A stretch of 64,000 nt of DNA from Alcanivorax sp. (GCF_002726155.1 NZ_PBSH01000037.1:1-64000), one strand, 5' to 3'. Shown: positions 1 to 9,865, counted from the first letter of the stretch. Made by a program: numbers and translations. The notes: a model not told the origin generated them from the letters alone.

Positions 1-189
<189 letters not shown>

Positions 190-331
190 TCACCCCACGA
201 GAGGGCACAATGCCCGCCGCAGACAGCGTAAACTGGCGTAATTTCCAAGCGTATGGGTGTACAAATCAGAGGAACCCAGCCTCCGAAGGGGTGCAACTTT
301 ACCTTGAGGCCCCCTTCATCACAAGAGATAG

Positions 332-355
332 GGGTTGCGACCTAGGTCGCAACCC
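332..355. repeat. Perfect 24-bp palindrome downstream of ccmI
   Basis: Bases 332-355 read the same on both strands (arms GGGTTGCGACCT / AGGTCGCAACCC, no loop). A second smaller hairpin (GGGGC ggcaa GCCCC, about 356-370) touches the ccmI stop. On the ccm strand the order is small hairpin then large palindrome, so the pair could end ccm transcription. There is no T tract after it, so a simple intrinsic terminator is not clear. A dimeric protein site is the other possibility. Confidence 0.6.
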
Positions 356-369
356 GGGGCGGCAAGCCC

Positions 370-1395
370 CTATTGGCGGGACAAATTAAGGGCTGCAGGC
401 TGCACCTGGGGAAGTTGTAACGAAACTGGTACGGCGGTAATCGCCGCCTGATCCACCGAGGCACCCGGCGCTGGCGTATAGCGGGCACCCATGACCAGGT
501 CCGCCTGCTCGTCCGGATAGCCCTGCAGCCAGTTAGCCGCTGTCAGTGACACGGTGATGGGGAAATGCGTGACCACTTTGCGCTGCGCCGCCAGCGGCTG
601 GCCGGCACTTCCGGCCTTGCGCAGAAACACAAACAAGGTGCCGCCAGCCGGCAGGCCTTCACCGTTGACCGTAGCCGCAAGGTTGGCAAAAACGCCTTCC
701 CGCTGCTTCTGTTCCCGAGCCCGATCCAGACCGCGCTGCAACAGCTCTGCGGTTTCGCCTTCGCTGTGCCGCGACAACAGCGACGCCCAGGCCTGCTCTG
801 ACAGCGCATAACGCCCGGCCCGGTCTGCGGACATGGCGAGCAGCATCCAGGCGCCATCGTGATTCGGTTCGCGGTCCAGCACCCAGCGGATTTCCTCCAG
901 CGCCGGGTCGGTCAGCCGTGCTTCGTTCTTTTCGATCAAGGCGCGTGCCAGCAACAGGTGCATGGCGGCATCATCCGGGTTCAGCTGCAAGGCCTTGCGA
1001 GCCGCTTCTTCGGTCTGAGCCGGCGCGCCCAGTTGATCGTACAGAGCCCCCAGGGCATACCAGCCCACGGCAGAGGGCGTCTGGGAGAGTTCGGACTGCA
1101 GCACCCGCACCAGGGCTCCGGCGGGCACTTCCGAGGCGGCTTTCTCCGGCGGCTGGCCAGCAATAATCTTCCGGGCCACATCACCGTATTCCTGCTGGTG
1201 CTCCAACCAGGTGGCGGTGTGTTCGTTAAGGCCGATCAGCCCGTAACCGGCGCCAGCCAGAACCACCATGACCAACGGAATACCGAGCGCCCCCTGCATA
1301 TTCTTGCCGGCCTTGCGCCCTTCACGGCGCCACATCACCCACAGCACCGCGGCCATCAACAGCAACAGAACCAGCGCCATTACCCACAACATCAT
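370..1395 (-). CDS. ccmI: Cytochrome c biogenesis protein CcmI (CycH), TPR protein
   Basis: Last gene of the ccmFGHI operon. The 341-aa product starts with two membrane helices (about residues 2-20 and 39-56) joined by a basic loop (RREGRKAGK), then has tetratricopeptide-type helices around residues 110-215 (ALGALYDQLGAPAQTEEAARKALQ and following), then a periplasmic beta-rich C domain (about 235-341). In the family this protein holds apocytochrome c C-termini and presents them to CcmF/CcmH for haem ligation at the periplasmic side. It overlaps ccmH by four bases (ATGA), consistent with translational coupling. Family assignment rests on layout and position. Confidence 0.85.
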   Translation of the reverse strand: MMLWVMALVLLLLMAAVLWVMWRREGRKAGKNMQGALGIPLVMVVLAGAGYGLIGLNEHTATWLEHQQEYGDVARKIIAGQPPEKAASEVPAGALVRVLQSELSQTPSAVGWYALGALYDQLGAPAQTEEAARKALQLNPDDAAMHLLLARALIEKNEARLTDPALEEIRWVLDREPNHDGAWMLLAMSADRAGRYALSEQAWASLLSRHSEGETAELLQRGLDRAREQKQREGVFANLAATVNGEGLPAGGTLFVFLRKAGSAGQPLAAQRKVVTHFPITVSLTAANWLQGYPDEQADLVMGARYTPAPGASVDQAAITAVPVSLQLPQVQPAALNLSRQ

Positions 1396-1829
1396 TTCGT
1401 GCCCTCTTCCGGTTCTTTATCCTGGGATGCCTCATCGTCTGCTGCCGCTTTGCGGCTGGCGTTACGCAGCAAAATGACGATCAGTACAGCGCCCCCCAGC
1501 AACAGCAAAATAGGCCCCAGCCACAGAATGGATGTACCGGCATTCACTGGCGGACGATAGCTGACAAAATCACCGTAACGGGACACAAAGTAGTCGACGA
1601 TGTCTTCATCGCTTTTGCCTTCCAGGATCATGGTATGCACTCGCGTTCGCATATCCTGGGCAATGCCGGCATCGGAATCCGCGATGCTCTGGTTCTGGCA
1701 TTTCGGGCAACGCAATTCCTCAGAGAGGATTCGAAAGCGTTGTTCCTGTTGTTCATTATCGAACTGATAAACATCAATGGCTGCAAAAGCCGGCATGGCC
1801 AGCATCAGCAGCAACACAATACGCAGCAT
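1392..1829 (-). CDS. ccmH: Cytochrome c maturation thiol-disulfide protein CcmH
   Basis: A 145-aa protein with a signal/anchor helix (residues 1-16, ending AFA), the diagnostic LRCPKCQNQ motif with redox cysteines C41 and C44, and a C-terminal membrane helix (about residues 100-122) followed by an acidic tail. CcmH reduces the apocytochrome CXXCH thiols or forms the mixed disulfide used in haem ligation with CcmF. It has only the short N-terminal domain of the long E. coli CcmH. The TPR part is encoded separately as ccmI, as in Pseudomonas. Start at 1829 shares a base with the end of ccmG. Confidence 0.93.
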   Translation of the reverse strand: MLRIVLLLMLAMPAFAAIDVYQFDNEQQEQRFRILSEELRCPKCQNQSIADSDAGIAQDMRTRVHTMILEGKSDEDIVDYFVSRYGDFVSYRPPVNAGTSILWLGPILLLLGGAVLIVILLRNASRKAAADDEASQDKEPEEGTK

Positions 1830-2386
1830 TATTCTTCTCCCTCACCCTGCCCCGGCGCTGGCGCCTGTGTGGGCAATAAAGGAACAAACTTTTCTTCCCA
1901 GACGCGGGCGTTCAAGTCCCCCGCGTGGCGTAACACGATCTCACCGGCCGGGTTAATCAAAAAGGTTTCCGGGGCCCCATAGACCCCCAGATCCAGCCCC
2001 AGTTGTCCGTCGGCATCCACAATCACATGGGTGAAGGGATTGCCCAGATTGGCCAGGTACTCACGGGCGGCCGGCAATTCGTCCTTGTAGTTCAACCCGG
2101 AAATGGCCACACCGCGTGCCGCCAGTTCCAGCAGGTACGGGTGCTCCACATGGCAGGTCGGGCACCAGGTGGCCCACACATTCAGTAACTGCCAGCGTCC
2201 TTTCAGGGAATCCTCGGTATAGGTTTCTTCGGTCAGCAAGGACGGCAGGGAAAATGACGGCACCGGTTTACCCACCAGCGCAGACGGCAGCTCCTGCGGA
2301 TCACGGCCCAGACCACTGGCCAACAGCACCGCCAGCAGCACAAAGCCGACCAGGGGCAGAAACACCCAGGGTGAATTAGCTTTCAT
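1829..2386 (-). CDS. ccmG: Periplasmic thioredoxin CcmG (DsbE)
   Basis: A membrane-anchored thioredoxin-fold protein with the active site WATWCPTCHVEHP (C75, C78). CcmG passes reductant to CcmH/apocytochrome c in the periplasm. An upstream in-frame ATG exists at 2413, but the start chosen here (MKANSPW) has an AGGAG six bases upstream and gives a normal N-terminal anchor (residues 7-24). This start lies inside the last codons of ccmF, so the two genes overlap by 11 bases. The acidic YGAPETFLI segment near residue 130 is typical of CcmG and separates it from general thioredoxins. Confidence 0.94.
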   Translation of the reverse strand: MKANSPWVFLPLVGFVLLAVLLASGLGRDPQELPSALVGKPVPSFSLPSLLTEETYTEDSLKGRWQLLNVWATWCPTCHVEHPYLLELAARGVAISGLNYKDELPAAREYLANLGNPFTHVIVDADGQLGLDLGVYGAPETFLINPAGEIVLRHAGDLNARVWEEKFVPLLPTQAPAPGQGEGEE

Positions 2387-4346
2387 TGGCAGCTCCTGCG
2401 TCGTTGGTCGCAAAACGGTTGCGGCGATAACGTTTGTCCGTCAGCGCCAGGGCGCCACCAAGAGCCATGATCAACGCGCCCAGCCAGATCCAGCGAATCC
2501 CAGGCTTGAAGTAAATGCGTACTGCCCAGGCATTGCTTTTATCCAGCGGTTCACCCAGGGCCACATAAAGGTCGCGCCAGAAACCGGCATCAATCGCCGC
2601 CTCGGTCATGACCTGACGGCTGGCGTGATAGGTGCGTTTTTCCGGGTGCATCACCGCCACCGGGTCACCGTCATGGCTCACATGGAAATGACCACGGGTG
2701 GAATCGAAGTTAGGGCCGCGGTATTCATCCAGGCTGTCGAACACAAAGGTGTAGTCCCCCAGTTTGGCGGTATCCCCCGGCGCCATGCGAATGTCACGCT
2801 CCACTTCGTGGAAGCTGACCAGGGTAATACCGGCAATCAATACCGCCAGGCCGCAATGGGCCAACACCATGCCCCAGTAGCCGCGGCCCAGTTTGCCCAG
2901 CCCGGTGACAAAACCTTGCTTGTAGGCACGGGCTCGGCGAACCACATCGTCCACATGGGCAAACACCAGGAACAGCGCCAGCATAATCGCCAAAACGCCC
3001 TGCCAGGGGCTGGGGTCCGGCAGGCGAGCACCGAACCAGCCGGCAATGATTGCGGCCGGTGCCAACAGCGCCATGCGCTTTAACAGGGAGTTTCCGTCCT
3101 GACGTTTCCAGTTACTGAACATGCCCGGCACCATCAGCAAAATCAGCACAAAGGCCAACGGCACAAAGAAGCCATTGAAATAAGGGCTGCGGATGGAAAT
3201 TTTCATGTCCAGTGCTTCGCCGATCAGCGGAAACAATGTGCCCATCAACACCACAGAGGTGGCCGTAAGCAGAATCAGGTTGTTACCCAGCAAAAAAGCT
3301 TCCCTCGATACCGGCTTGAATCCGGTATTGCTGCGCAACGCCGACGCCCGCAGACCAAACAGGACCAATGCGCCACCGGCGACCACAATCAGGAAACCGA
3401 GGATAAAGGCCCCTCGGGCCGGGTCATTGGCAAAGGCGTGGACTGACGTCAGCACCCCGGAGCGCACCAGGAAAGTCCCCAGCAAACTTAGCGAGAAGGT
3501 AATGATCGCCAGCAACACCGTCCACGCGCGGAACATGTTGCGCTTTTCGCTCACTGCCAGGGAGTGAATCAGGGCGGTGCCCGCCAGCCATGGCATCAGG
3601 GAGGCGTTTTCCACCGGATCCCAGAACCACCAGCCACCCCAGCCGAGTTCGTAGTAGGCCCACCAGGAGCCCAGGGCGATCCCCACGGTCAGAAAGCTCC
3701 ACGCCACCGTGGTCCACGGCCGCGCCCAGCGGGCCCAGGCCGGGTCCAGGTTGCCCATCAACAACCCTGCCACCGCAAACGCGAACGCCACGGAGAAACC
3801 GACATAGCCCATATAAAGCATGGGCGGGTGAATAATCAGCCCGGGGTCTTGCAGCAACGGGTTCAGGTCGGCGCCATCCAGCGGGAACCAGGGCAGGTTA
3901 CGGTCAAAGGGATTGGAGGTGAGCAGCATGAACAACATGAAGCCCACGGAAATCATGCCCATGACAGCCAGCACCCGCGCCACCATCGGCAATGGCACGC
4001 TGCGGCTCAGCAACCCAACCATGGCCGCCCAGCCGGACAGCATCCAGCCCCACAACAGCAGGGACCCTTCGTGGCCGCCCCAGATAGCAGACAGACGGTA
4101 CTCCAGCGGCAACGCAGAGTTACTGTGCCCGGCCACATAGGCCACGGAAAAATCATTGATATAGAAGGAATAGCCCAGCGCGACGATGGCGACGGTCATG
4201 GCCAACCACTGTATCCAGGCCAGCGGGCGGGCATACCACTGCCAGGCAGACAGGTTGCGATAAACGCCAATCAGGGGAAAAACTGATAGACACAGGGCAG
4301 CAGCCAGTGCCAACCACAGGGAAAGATGCCCGATTTCTACCGCCAC
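2376..4346 (-). CDS. ccmF: Haem lyase subunit CcmF
   Basis: A 656-aa polytopic membrane protein with the WWFWDPVENASLMPW haem-handling WWD motif (about residues 234-248) and many membrane helices, the full length of bacterial CcmF. It attaches haem to apocytochrome c at the periplasmic face with CcmH and CcmI. It is the first gene of the leftward operon. Upstream lies 382 bases of non-coding DNA and then divergent fabA, so the ccmABCDE genes usually found immediately upstream are not here. That implies the Ccm system is encoded at two loci, or that the other genes lie elsewhere. Confidence 0.97.
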   Translation of the reverse strand: MAVEIGHLSLWLALAAALCLSVFPLIGVYRNLSAWQWYARPLAWIQWLAMTVAIVALGYSFYINDFSVAYVAGHSNSALPLEYRLSAIWGGHEGSLLLWGWMLSGWAAMVGLLSRSVPLPMVARVLAVMGMISVGFMLFMLLTSNPFDRNLPWFPLDGADLNPLLQDPGLIIHPPMLYMGYVGFSVAFAFAVAGLLMGNLDPAWARWARPWTTVAWSFLTVGIALGSWWAYYELGWGGWWFWDPVENASLMPWLAGTALIHSLAVSEKRNMFRAWTVLLAIITFSLSLLGTFLVRSGVLTSVHAFANDPARGAFILGFLIVVAGGALVLFGLRASALRSNTGFKPVSREAFLLGNNLILLTATSVVLMGTLFPLIGEALDMKISIRSPYFNGFFVPLAFVLILLMVPGMFSNWKRQDGNSLLKRMALLAPAAIIAGWFGARLPDPSPWQGVLAIMLALFLVFAHVDDVVRRARAYKQGFVTGLGKLGRGYWGMVLAHCGLAVLIAGITLVSFHEVERDIRMAPGDTAKLGDYTFVFDSLDEYRGPNFDSTRGHFHVSHDGDPVAVMHPEKRTYHASRQVMTEAAIDAGFWRDLYVALGEPLDKSNAWAVRIYFKPGIRWIWLGALIMALGGALALTDKRYRRNRFATNDAGAANES

Positions 4347-4728
4347 GAGAGCTCCTTACTTATACGACTAGATACACGACTTGCGATTTTGACTGGTCAA
4401 GGGGCGACCGGACGCGGCTATTTGGCGCGATCCGGCGCGCATAGCATCGGTAGATGGTCCGGCAATTGCAAGTCCGTGGCGGTGCCGCAATGAAAAGACC
4501 CCCTGAGTGGTACAAGAAGATAGACCGCGGTCATTTGACTCCGTTCATCGGTCATTTTCGGTAAAACGGCGCCAAGACATATTTTGAGACGGTTGCTATT
4601 CGTATGCTCTCACTTCGCTTTGCTACTATCAGCGCTTACATGACAGGGTGTCACCGCGCTGAAGATAAAACGTCACAAATAATCCATATACTCAAAATGC
4701 GCCGCCCTGGCCTGCATGGAGTAAGACT
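4347..4728. promoter_or_regulatory. Divergent ccmF / fabA intergenic region
   Basis: 382 bases without a credible gene, holding the promoters of the ccm operon and of fabAB. The fabA-proximal part contains the dyad TGACAgggTGTCA at 4641-4653, inside a wider imperfect inverted repeat TCAGCGC...GCGCTGA at 4629-4662. Unsaturated fatty-acid genes are commonly controlled by TetR-type repressors in this group, so an operator is plausible, but the sequence does not match a site I can name. A GGAG at 4718-4721 precedes the fabA TTG start. Confidence 0.5.
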
Positions 4729-5256
4729 TTGAGCACTACGACAACACAGAAATCTTCCTATTCTCGCGAGGACCTTCTCGCCTGTGCGCACGGTGAGCTG
4801 TTTGGCCCCGGCAATGCGCGACTGCCTTTACCCAACATGCTGATGATGGACCGCATCACCCATATCAGCGAACAGGGCGGCAAATACGGCAAAGGCGAAA
4901 TCGTTGCCGAGCTGGATATCCGGCCGGACCTCTGGTTCTTTGATTGCCACTTCGAAAGTGACCCGGTGATGCCGGGCTGCCTGGGCCTGGATGCCACCTG
5001 GCAATTGCTGGGCTTTTTCCTGGGCTGGGTGGGCAACCCGGGCCGTGGGCGCGCTCTGGGCGTGGGCAATGTGAAGTTTTCCGGCCAGGTGCTGCCCACT
5101 GCCAAGAAACTGACTTACCGAATCGACCTGAAACGGGTCATTTCCCGCAAACTGGTGCTCGGTCTGGCCGACGCCACCGTGTCCGTGGACGGGAAAGACA
5201 TCTACCAGGCCGACGATCTGAAAGTTGGCCTGTTCACTTCTACCGACGGTTTTTAG
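4729..5256 (+). CDS. fabA: 3-hydroxydecanoyl-ACP dehydratase/isomerase FabA
   Basis: This enzyme dehydrates 3-hydroxyacyl-ACP and isomerises trans-2- to cis-3-decenoyl-ACP, the branch point to unsaturated fatty acids. The 175-aa sequence has the hotdog-fold active-site stretch with H74 and D88 ([17 protein letters not shown]), matching H70/D84 of the E. coli enzyme. The start is a TTG at 4729 preceded by GGAG at 4718. No ATG fits the family N terminus. Its stop is nine bases from fabB, so the two form the usual anaerobic unsaturated fatty-acid pair. Confidence 0.97.
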   Translation: MSTTTTQKSSYSREDLLACAHGELFGPGNARLPLPNMLMMDRITHISEQGGKYGKGEIVAELDIRPDLWFFDCHFESDPVMPGCLGLDATWQLLGFFLGWVGNPGRGRALGVGNVKFSGQVLPTAKKLTYRIDLKRVISRKLVLGLADATVSVDGKDIYQADDLKVGLFTSTDGF

Positions 5257-5265
5257 GAGCGACTC

Positions 5266-6480
5266 ATGCGCCGCGTAGTAATCACCGGGATGGGCATTGT
5301 CTCCTGTCTGGGCAACGACACAGACAGCGTCACCCGTTCATTGCGGGAAGGCCGCTCCGGTATTCGCTTTAAAGAGGAATACCAGGAAATCGGCATGCGC
5401 AGCCAGGTAGCAGGCACACCCACTATCCAGCTGGACGATTTCATTGACCGCAAGCCACGCCGCTTTATGGGCGACGCGGCTGCCTACGCCTACGTGGCCA
5501 TGCAAAATGCCATTGCCCAATCCGGTCTCAACGACGAACAGGTCAGCAATGAACGCACCGGTTTGATTGCCGGCTCCGGTGGCCACTCTTCCCTTAACCA
5601 GGTGGAAGCCGCCGACATTGCCCGCAACCGGGGCGTGAAACGAGTTGGCCCCTACATGGTGCCCCGGGTCATGGCGTCCACCGTATCGGCATGCCTGGCG
5701 ACGCCGTTCAAGATCAAAGGGGTGAACTACTCCATCGCCTCCGCCTGCGCCACCAGCGCTCACTGTATCGGTAACGCCGTGGAACAGATTCAACTGGGCA
5801 AACAGGATGTGGTCTTTGCCGGTGGCGGCGAAGAAGAGCACTGGACGCTCAGCTGCCTGTTCGATGGCATGGGCGCCCTGTCCAGCAAGTATAACGACAC
5901 ACCGGAAAAAGCCTCACGCGCCTACGACGCAACCCGCGACGGTTTCGTGATTGCCGGCGGCGGCGGCATGGTGGTGGTGGAAGAACTGGAACACGCCAAG
6001 GCCCGTGGCGCGACCATCTACGCCGAAGTGCTCGGTTACGGCGCCACCAGCGACGGCCACGACATGGTGGCTCCCAATGGTGAAGGCGCAGCGCGCTGCA
6101 TGCGCCAGGCGCTGGCGACAGTAGAAGGCTCGGTGGATTACATTAACGCCCACGGCACCAGTACGCCGGTGGGGGACGTAGCAGAACTGAAAGCCATCCG
6201 CGAAGTGTTTGGCGATCAGTGCCCGTCGATTGGCTCTACCAAAAGCCTGTCCGGCCATAGCCTGGGCGCGGCCGGGGTACAGGAAGCGATTTACTGCATG
6301 TTGATGATGCAGAATGACTTCACTGCCATCAGTGCCAATATCGAAACACTGGATGAAAAAGCCGAAGGCATGCCTGTACTGGTGAAGGGCAAAGACAGCG
6401 GCCCGACCACCGTGCTGAGCAACAGCTTCGGTTTCGGCGGGACCAACGCCAGCCTGGTGCTGCGTAAATGGGAAGGCTGA
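5266..6480 (+). CDS. fabB: 3-oxoacyl-ACP synthase I FabB
   Basis: Beta-ketoacyl-ACP synthase that elongates cis-3-decenoyl-ACP made by FabA. The 404-aa chain carries the complete Cys-His-His triad: C161 in [13 protein letters not shown]296 in [12 protein letters not shown] and H331 in [11 protein letters not shown], and it ends with [14 protein letters not shown]. The HTCS-type loop and the overall sequence favour FabB over FabF, as does the partnership with fabA. GGAG lies just ahead of the ATG. A strong bidirectional hairpin follows the stop at about 6536-6572. Confidence 0.97.
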   Translation: MRRVVITGMGIVSCLGNDTDSVTRSLREGRSGIRFKEEYQEIGMRSQVAGTPTIQLDDFIDRKPRRFMGDAAAYAYVAMQNAIAQSGLNDEQVSNERTGLIAGSGGHSSLNQVEAADIARNRGVKRVGPYMVPRVMASTVSACLATPFKIKGVNYSIASACATSAHCIGNAVEQIQLGKQDVVFAGGGEEEHWTLSCLFDGMGALSSKYNDTPEKASRAYDATRDGFVIAGGGGMVVVEELEHAKARGATIYAEVLGYGATSDGHDMVAPNGEGAARCMRQALATVEGSVDYINAHGTSTPVGDVAELKAIREVFGDQCPSIGSTKSLSGHSLGAAGVQEAIYCMLMMQNDFTAISANIETLDEKAEGMPVLVKGKDSGPTTVLSNSFGFGGTNASLVLRKWEG

Positions 6481-6535
6481 ATTCGACCTTGTGCAGTAAT
6501 GGCTGACGATGCCAAAAGCGTTATTCGGCCCTCAC

Positions 6536-6573
6536 CAAAAAAGCCCGGCACTTACCGTAGCCGGGCTTTTTTG
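6536..6573. terminator. Bidirectional terminator between fabB and the porin gene
   Basis: AAAAAAGCCCGGC, a ten-base loop, then GCCGGGCTTTTTT. A tracts and T tracts on both flanks let it serve rightward fabB and the leftward porin gene that converge here. Confidence 0.9.
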
Positions 6574-6606
6574 TGGTTTTCAGCTCCCAGTGGGACAGGC
6601 GCCGAA

Positions 6607-7656
6607 TCAGAATTTGTGGATCATCCCCACGGAAAACGCCATGCCGGATTCGTTCACATCCTCGGTGGTTCCCGCCGGATCAAAATCCGTGTCTGAGGCG
6701 GACACCAGCCCGTATGCGGTAGTGAAATCACCCAGCTTGTAGTCAGCACCCAGCGTCAGCGTGGCCACATCCAGATCCAGATCGCTGCTATCGAGCATGC
6801 CCGCCTGCGCCTTCAGGGCCACACGTTCAGAGACACCAAACTTGCCGCTCAGCAGGTACGACATCAAGTCGCCGTCCGAACCACCATAGGGGTCCAGTTT
6901 ACTGCGCTCCACGATGGCGCCTACCGCAACGCTGTTGCTCACATTCAGGCCAAAAGAGCCGCGCAGAGTGTCCAGATCACCGCCCACTGTGGCCGGACCA
7001 ACGGCCACTTCGGTGTAACTGCTTTCATACGCCAGAGCCGCATAAAGCACATCTTGCTTGTAGGTGGCAGACAAGCCCCAGGTATCGGTAAGGCCATCCT
7101 TGGTTTTCGTGTTGGGGGCACTGCCCACCGTCTCGTCTTCCCCCGGTGCCACCTGCGCCCGCACCACAATGCCGCCCAGATCCATGCTTTCCCAGTTCAG
7201 GCTGTTGCTATTGCGGCGCTGACCGAGGAACACGGTATCCATATCCGCCACGGTATCGTTGAACTGGTCAATTTTTCCTTCGGCCAGTTTCACCACGCTG
7301 TCATAGCGGCCGGCAAAAATCTTGCCCACCTGGGTGCCCAGACCAAGAAAACTGTTCCGTGTGGAAAAGGTCGCACTGCTATCACCGTCCGCGTCGTAGC
7401 CCACTTCCATCTGATAGATCACCGACAGGCTGTCGTTATACAACGGCTCTTCACCTTTCACTCCCAACCGGGAGTTGTTGCTGGACACAAACCAGGCATC
7501 GGACAGGTCATCCTGGCTAAACACCAACGCGGTATCGGGATAATCACTGGTTTTATCCACGCTCAAATTCAGTTTGCCGTAAAAGGTCGGCGCCGCCATG
7601 GCCCCCACAGGCAGCATGGCCGTGGCAACAGAGGCCGCAAGCAAAGTCTTTTTCAC
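6607..7656 (-). CDS. Outer-membrane general porin (Gram-negative Porin_4 type)
   Basis: A 349-aa trimeric-porin-like beta-barrel. The signal peptide (VKKTLLAASVATAMLPVGAMA) is followed by APTFYGKLNLS, the usual first strand, then RLGVKGEE, alternating amphipathic strands and a terminal phenylalanine (GMIHKF) as the BAM recognition signal. Start is taken as GTG at 7656 because GGGGA sits six bases upstream. An in-frame ATG at 7710 would place 18 charged residues before the signal peptide. It probably allows passive entry of small solutes, but substrate cannot be read from sequence. Two GTTCGCAA direct repeats (7679-7686, 7697-7704) lie just upstream and may be regulatory. Confidence 0.88.
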   Translation of the reverse strand: MKKTLLAASVATAMLPVGAMAAPTFYGKLNLSVDKTSDYPDTALVFSQDDLSDAWFVSSNNSRLGVKGEEPLYNDSLSVIYQMEVGYDADGDSSATFSTRNSFLGLGTQVGKIFAGRYDSVVKLAEGKIDQFNDTVADMDTVFLGQRRNSNSLNWESMDLGGIVVRAQVAPGEDETVGSAPNTKTKDGLTDTWGLSATYKQDVLYAALAYESSYTEVAVGPATVGGDLDTLRGSFGLNVSNSVAVGAIVERSKLDPYGGSDGDLMSYLLSGKFGVSERVALKAQAGMLDSSDLDLDVATLTLGADYKLGDFTTAYGLVSASDTDFDPAGTTEDVNESGMAFSVGMIHKF

Positions 7657-7984
7657 GTTTATTCCCCGTTCAATGTGTGTTCGCAAAATCAGTGTCGTTC
7701 GCAAGATCATGACGACTATATGACTGTTTTATTGCACCAACAAGGAGAAGCCTCTCAAGCGCAGACAGCGAAGGGCAAGGGCCGAGAAACGCGGGATAAG
7801 CCTGAGGCAGGCGGCATGTTGCGTGAATGGTATCGCAGCTACAGAACGGCAAAAAAAAAGCCCCCTGGCGGGGGCTCAAAAATACCGTCATAGCATCTCC
7901 TGCCAAAGGCAGGTCCCGAGCCTGATGACGATAGGCACACTCGGTTGGCCAAGTGACCACGGCAAAGCCGTGATCAGCACATAA
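7657..7984. other. Intergenic region upstream of the porin gene
   Basis: 328 bases with no convincing gene. It contains GTTCGCAA direct repeats with an 18-base period near the porin start and, further right, the acyl-CoA dehydrogenase terminator at 7851-7875. Nothing else recognisable was seen. Confidence 0.5.
7851..7875 (-). terminator. Terminator after the acyl-CoA dehydrogenase gene
   Basis: On the minus strand: GAGCCCCC gcca GGGGGC followed by nine T residues. It lies about 110 bases beyond the stop codon at 7985. Confidence 0.85.
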
Positions 7985-9772
7985 TCAGAACCAGCCTGGA
8001 TCCATCTCAATAAAGGTATCGTCGCCATTAATCAGCTGTTGCGCGTCCCATTCCACCCGGGGCAACTCCCAGCGGAAGAAATAACGTGCAGCCTGCAATT
8101 TTCCTTTGGCAAAAATCGCATCGTCAGGATTGCTCAGCGCCACCGCCGCATTGGCCTGGCGTAACCACATCCACGCGGCCACCGTATGCCCCAGCAACTG
8201 CAAGTAGGCGTTGGCATTGGATAATGCCGCACGCGGACCCGCACTGGCCATTTGCTTGCCCACCGCCTGGGTGGCCTTTTCAATGTTCGGCAGCATGGCC
8301 TGTAACGCCTCGGCCATGGGCTTGCAGCGCTCATCCGTGGTGGCCTGCACATCGGCCACGATACGACTGGCCAGCAACATCATGCCCTTGCCGTTGTCCA
8401 TCCACACTTTACGGCCCAGCAAATCCAGCCCATGCACCCCCGTCGTACCTTCATGGATGGGGTTAAGGCGGTTATCACGCCACACCTGTTCCACCGGATA
8501 TTCACGGGTATACCCCGCCCCACCGAAGACCTGAATGGCCATATCATTGGCCTTCAAACCAAATTCTGAAGGCCAGGTTTTCAGTACCGGGGTCAGAAGA
8601 TCGAGTAACAGCGCAGCCTCTTCTGATGCCACCTCATCCCCAGTCTCGATATCATCAACCAGACGGTAGCCATACAGGCTCATGGCAATCGCCGCTTCTG
8701 CATAGGCTTTCTGGGTGAGCAGCAGCCGTTTCACATCAGCATGCTCAATAATCGGCACCTGAGGCTTGGAAAAATCGGCATCGTCCGGGTGGCGGCCCTG
8801 AACCCGGTCACGGGCATAATCCAGTGAAAAACGGTAACCCCGATAGCCCAGCAAACCCGCACCAAACCCTACACCTACACGGGCTTCGTTCATCATCTGG
8901 AACATGTAACGCAAACCCTGGTGGGGCTCACCGACCAGGTAGCCATGACAATCATCACCATCACCGAACGTCAGGGCGGTACTGGTGGTGCCACGGTAGC
9001 CCAGCTTGTGAATCAGGCCTGCCAGAATCACATCGTTGCGGGCATCCGGGTTGCCAGCTTCATCAAGGCGATATTTGGGCACTACAAACAGGGAAATCCC
9101 TTTCACCCCTTCCGGGCCACCGGGAATCTTTGCCAACACCAGATGCACGATGTTATCCGCCAGCTCATTTTCACCGCCGGAAATAAAAATCTTGTTGCCC
9201 TTGAGACGGTAGCTACCGTCATCCTGTGGCACTGCACGGGTGCGGATATCGGTAAGGGAGGAGCCGGCATGGGGCTCGGTCAGGGCCATGGTCCCGGTGA
9301 AACGCCCTGCCATCATTGGTTCCAGGAACCGGGTTTTCAGGGTGTCACTACCGAAGTTGCGGATCACGTTGGCCGCCGCCGCTGTCAGGAAAGCGTAGCC
9401 GGTGGAGCTGGGGTTAACGCAGGTGAACATGCCTTTGCACGCCGCCGCAGCGATTTCCGGCAACTGCATGCCGCCTTCTTCAAAGCTGGCCCGCGACGAC
9501 AGAAAACCGGCGTTGATGTAGGCATCAAAAGCCTCTTTCACTTCCGGACGCATCACCACTTTGCCATCCACAAAGGTGGGCTCTTCCTTATCGGACAGCG
9601 CGTTGTGGTTGGCGAACTTTTCCCGTGCCAGTTTTTCTGCGGTATCAAGAGCCGCTTCAATGGTCTCGCGACTGTGATCTTCAAAACGCGGGCGGGCGAA
9701 CAGGCTGTCGGTGTCCAGCACCTCAAAAAGCTGAAAGCTCAAGTCACGGCGGTCGAGAATCACATCACTCAC
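7985..9772 (-). CDS. Acyl-CoA dehydrogenase family protein (DmdC-like, ~600 aa)
   Basis: Flavoenzyme of fatty-acid oxidation that forms 2,3-enoyl-CoA and gives electrons to ETF. The 595-aa size, with an extra C-terminal domain after the ACAD core, fits the long acyl-CoA dehydrogenase group that includes methylmercaptopropionyl-CoA dehydrogenase DmdC. Visible signatures are ALTEPHAGSSLTDI (FAD/substrate loop, about residue 165), QVFGGAGYTREYPVEQVWRDNR (C-terminal signature) and IHEGTTGVHGLDLLGRK. Chain length of the substrate cannot be told; with the lipid theme of the window a long-chain fatty acyl-CoA is the simplest guess. It is divergent from the GlxA-like regulator, 93 bases away. Confidence 0.9.
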   Translation of the reverse strand: MSDVILDRRDLSFQLFEVLDTDSLFARPRFEDHSRETIEAALDTAEKLAREKFANHNALSDKEEPTFVDGKVVMRPEVKEAFDAYINAGFLSSRASFEEGGMQLPEIAAAACKGMFTCVNPSSTGYAFLTAAAANVIRNFGSDTLKTRFLEPMMAGRFTGTMALTEPHAGSSLTDIRTRAVPQDDGSYRLKGNKIFISGGENELADNIVHLVLAKIPGGPEGVKGISLFVVPKYRLDEAGNPDARNDVILAGLIHKLGYRGTTSTALTFGDGDDCHGYLVGEPHQGLRYMFQMMNEARVGVGFGAGLLGYRGYRFSLDYARDRVQGRHPDDADFSKPQVPIIEHADVKRLLLTQKAYAEAAIAMSLYGYRLVDDIETGDEVASEEAALLLDLLTPVLKTWPSEFGLKANDMAIQVFGGAGYTREYPVEQVWRDNRLNPIHEGTTGVHGLDLLGRKVWMDNGKGMMLLASRIVADVQATTDERCKPMAEALQAMLPNIEKATQAVGKQMASAGPRAALSNANAYLQLLGHTVAAWMWLRQANAAVALSNPDDAIFAKGKLQAARYFFRWELPRVEWDAQQLINGDDTFIEMDPGWF

Positions 9773-9865
9773 AATAGCGCTCCGGTTATTTTGGACAACA
9801 GCTTGCCATCGTTATGCTGTGTCTGGCATTGTCGCCTATGACTAATTCATGGTGGAACACGACAT

